Source: JAMBLL01 sp964387145 (GTDB lineage: Bacteria; Actinomycetota; Acidimicrobiia; Spongiisociales; UBA5794). From it: DNA of 62,947 nt. The notes under the pieces are model-generated. The model did not search any database, was not told where the DNA came from, and saw only the letters and a list, made by a program, of their open reading frames with translations. Numbering within the stretch: position 1 is the stretch's first letter; every line of letters begins with the position of its first letter. The stretch is from NCBI GenBank assembly GCA_964387145.1, contig CAYLVM010000004.1, positions 1-62,947 of the forward strand. Reading direction: 5' to 3'. Below are positions 62,641 to 62,947 of the stretch, one piece after another. Both the position numbers and the translations under genes were made by a program.

Positions 62641-62738
62641 CCGACGAGACCCGGACTGGAGCGACATCGTCGCTTCACAGGAGAATCCCGAGAGGGCAAG
62701 ACTTCGGTCGAGCTTCCTCGGGGTTCTTCGCGTCTGGA

Positions 62739-62766
62739 GGTATCTGGTATCTGGTACTCGGTAGTT
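62739..62766. repeat. Heptamer tandem array GGTATCT-type
   Basis: Four units: GGTATCT, GGTATCT, GGTACTC, GGTAGTT. Related, in the opposite orientation, to the array at 62918. Confidence 0.7.
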
Positions 62767-62917
62767 GGTGAGTTGGGGGATTCAGCTGTTGGGATCACAG
62801 TTCACCGTCCGAAACCCCGGACTATTCATGGGTGCTGCCGCATTCCACCGATACCCCGGCGCTATCAAGGTCTCTGAGAAGGACCGAACCGCTCGACCGT
62901 CCCTATCCGCGCGTCCT

Positions 62918-62947
62918 CCAAGTACCAAGTTCCAAGTACCAAGTACC
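62918..62947. repeat. Heptamer tandem array CCAAGTA-type at window end
   Basis: CCAAGTA, CCAAGTT, CCAAGTA, CCAAGTA, then CC at the edge; on the minus strand this reads GGTACTT-type units. The array may continue beyond the window. Confidence 0.75.

Larger units (their letters stand above)
62132..62947. other. 816-base terminal region without a supported gene
   Basis: All three plus frames stay open for long stretches, but the translations are Arg/Pro/Gly-rich and match no family. The region holds a 12-pair hairpin, a phased TCGCGA repeat, a run of GC-rich hairpins (about 62357-62640) and two heptamer arrays. Confidence 0.6.

Noticed and set aside
62174..62877. Open frames of 196-206 codons at the end of the window
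   Set aside because: Arg/Pro/Gly/Ser-rich, overlapping in several frames, running into heptamer repeats; no known family and no ribosome site.

Overview
The window is high-GC bacterial DNA with dense, overlapping genes, and it reads as an actinobacterium. Supporting this are a mycothiol-conjugate amidase homologue, an F420-biosynthesis guanylyltransferase with an F420-type luciferase-fold oxidoreductase, a RamB-type regulator of the glyoxylate shunt, an AdnAB-like helicase-nuclease pair, an MT0933-type small protein, and frequent GTG starts. An uncultured member of Acidimicrobiia is my best guess, but this is inference from gene content only. The sequence looks like a metagenomic scaffold: both 100-N gaps are flanked by exactly the same 55 bases on each side, which is the signature of k=55 contigs that overlap rather than of missing DNA.

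Layout. 1-2.4 kb: a SEC-C protein and an ECF sigma factor with its membrane partner. 2.4-3.1 kb: two tRNA-Glu-like 3' halves, each followed by a hairpin, around gap 1. 3.1-6.4 kb: a second ECF sigma cassette with a META-like membrane protein and two lipoproteins. 6.6-7.25 kb: an AhpC-type peroxiredoxin whose catalytic residue is encoded by an in-frame UGA with a bacterial SECIS hairpin right behind it, so a selenoprotein. 7.3-14.2 kb: transporters, a GMC oxidoreductase, an SDR and a lone ABC ATPase. 14.1-18.8 kb (minus): amino-acid ABC transporter parts, methylmalonyl-CoA epimerase, CofC, a PIG-L deacetylase and a saccharopine-dehydrogenase-like protein. 18.9-25.9 kb: pyruvate kinase, an Nfu N-domain protein, two VanW/PASTA proteins and Mca. 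25.9-29.0 kb: two overlapping dynamin-like GTPase genes joined to an MscS channel. 29-33 kb: a lipid kinase, a CheY-like receiver, P5C dehydrogenase and a nuclease lipoprotein.

33.2-42.5 kb is a lipid/acyl-CoA degradation cluster: three SDRs, thiolase, quinone reductase, MaoC, two acyl-CoA dehydrogenases, a TetR regulator and a luciferase-fold oxidoreductase. It runs into the glyoxylate shunt (malate synthase, isocitrate lyase) and its divergent RamB-like regulator. Acetyl-CoA from the cluster could feed the shunt, and methylmalonyl-CoA epimerase fits propionyl-CoA use. 47-53.4 kb holds a sorbosone-dehydrogenase-fold lipoprotein, a nucleoside hydrolase, a CoA-transferase/racemase, a TrkA/Usp protein, a CPA2 antiporter and a FlgM-like small protein. 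53.4-62.1 kb holds a DUF368 protein, dtd (split by gap 2), an MT0933-like protein, and the AdnB-like, AdnA-like and RecB-family nuclease genes. The last 0.8 kb has no convincing gene but carries hairpins, a phased operator-like repeat and heptamer arrays.
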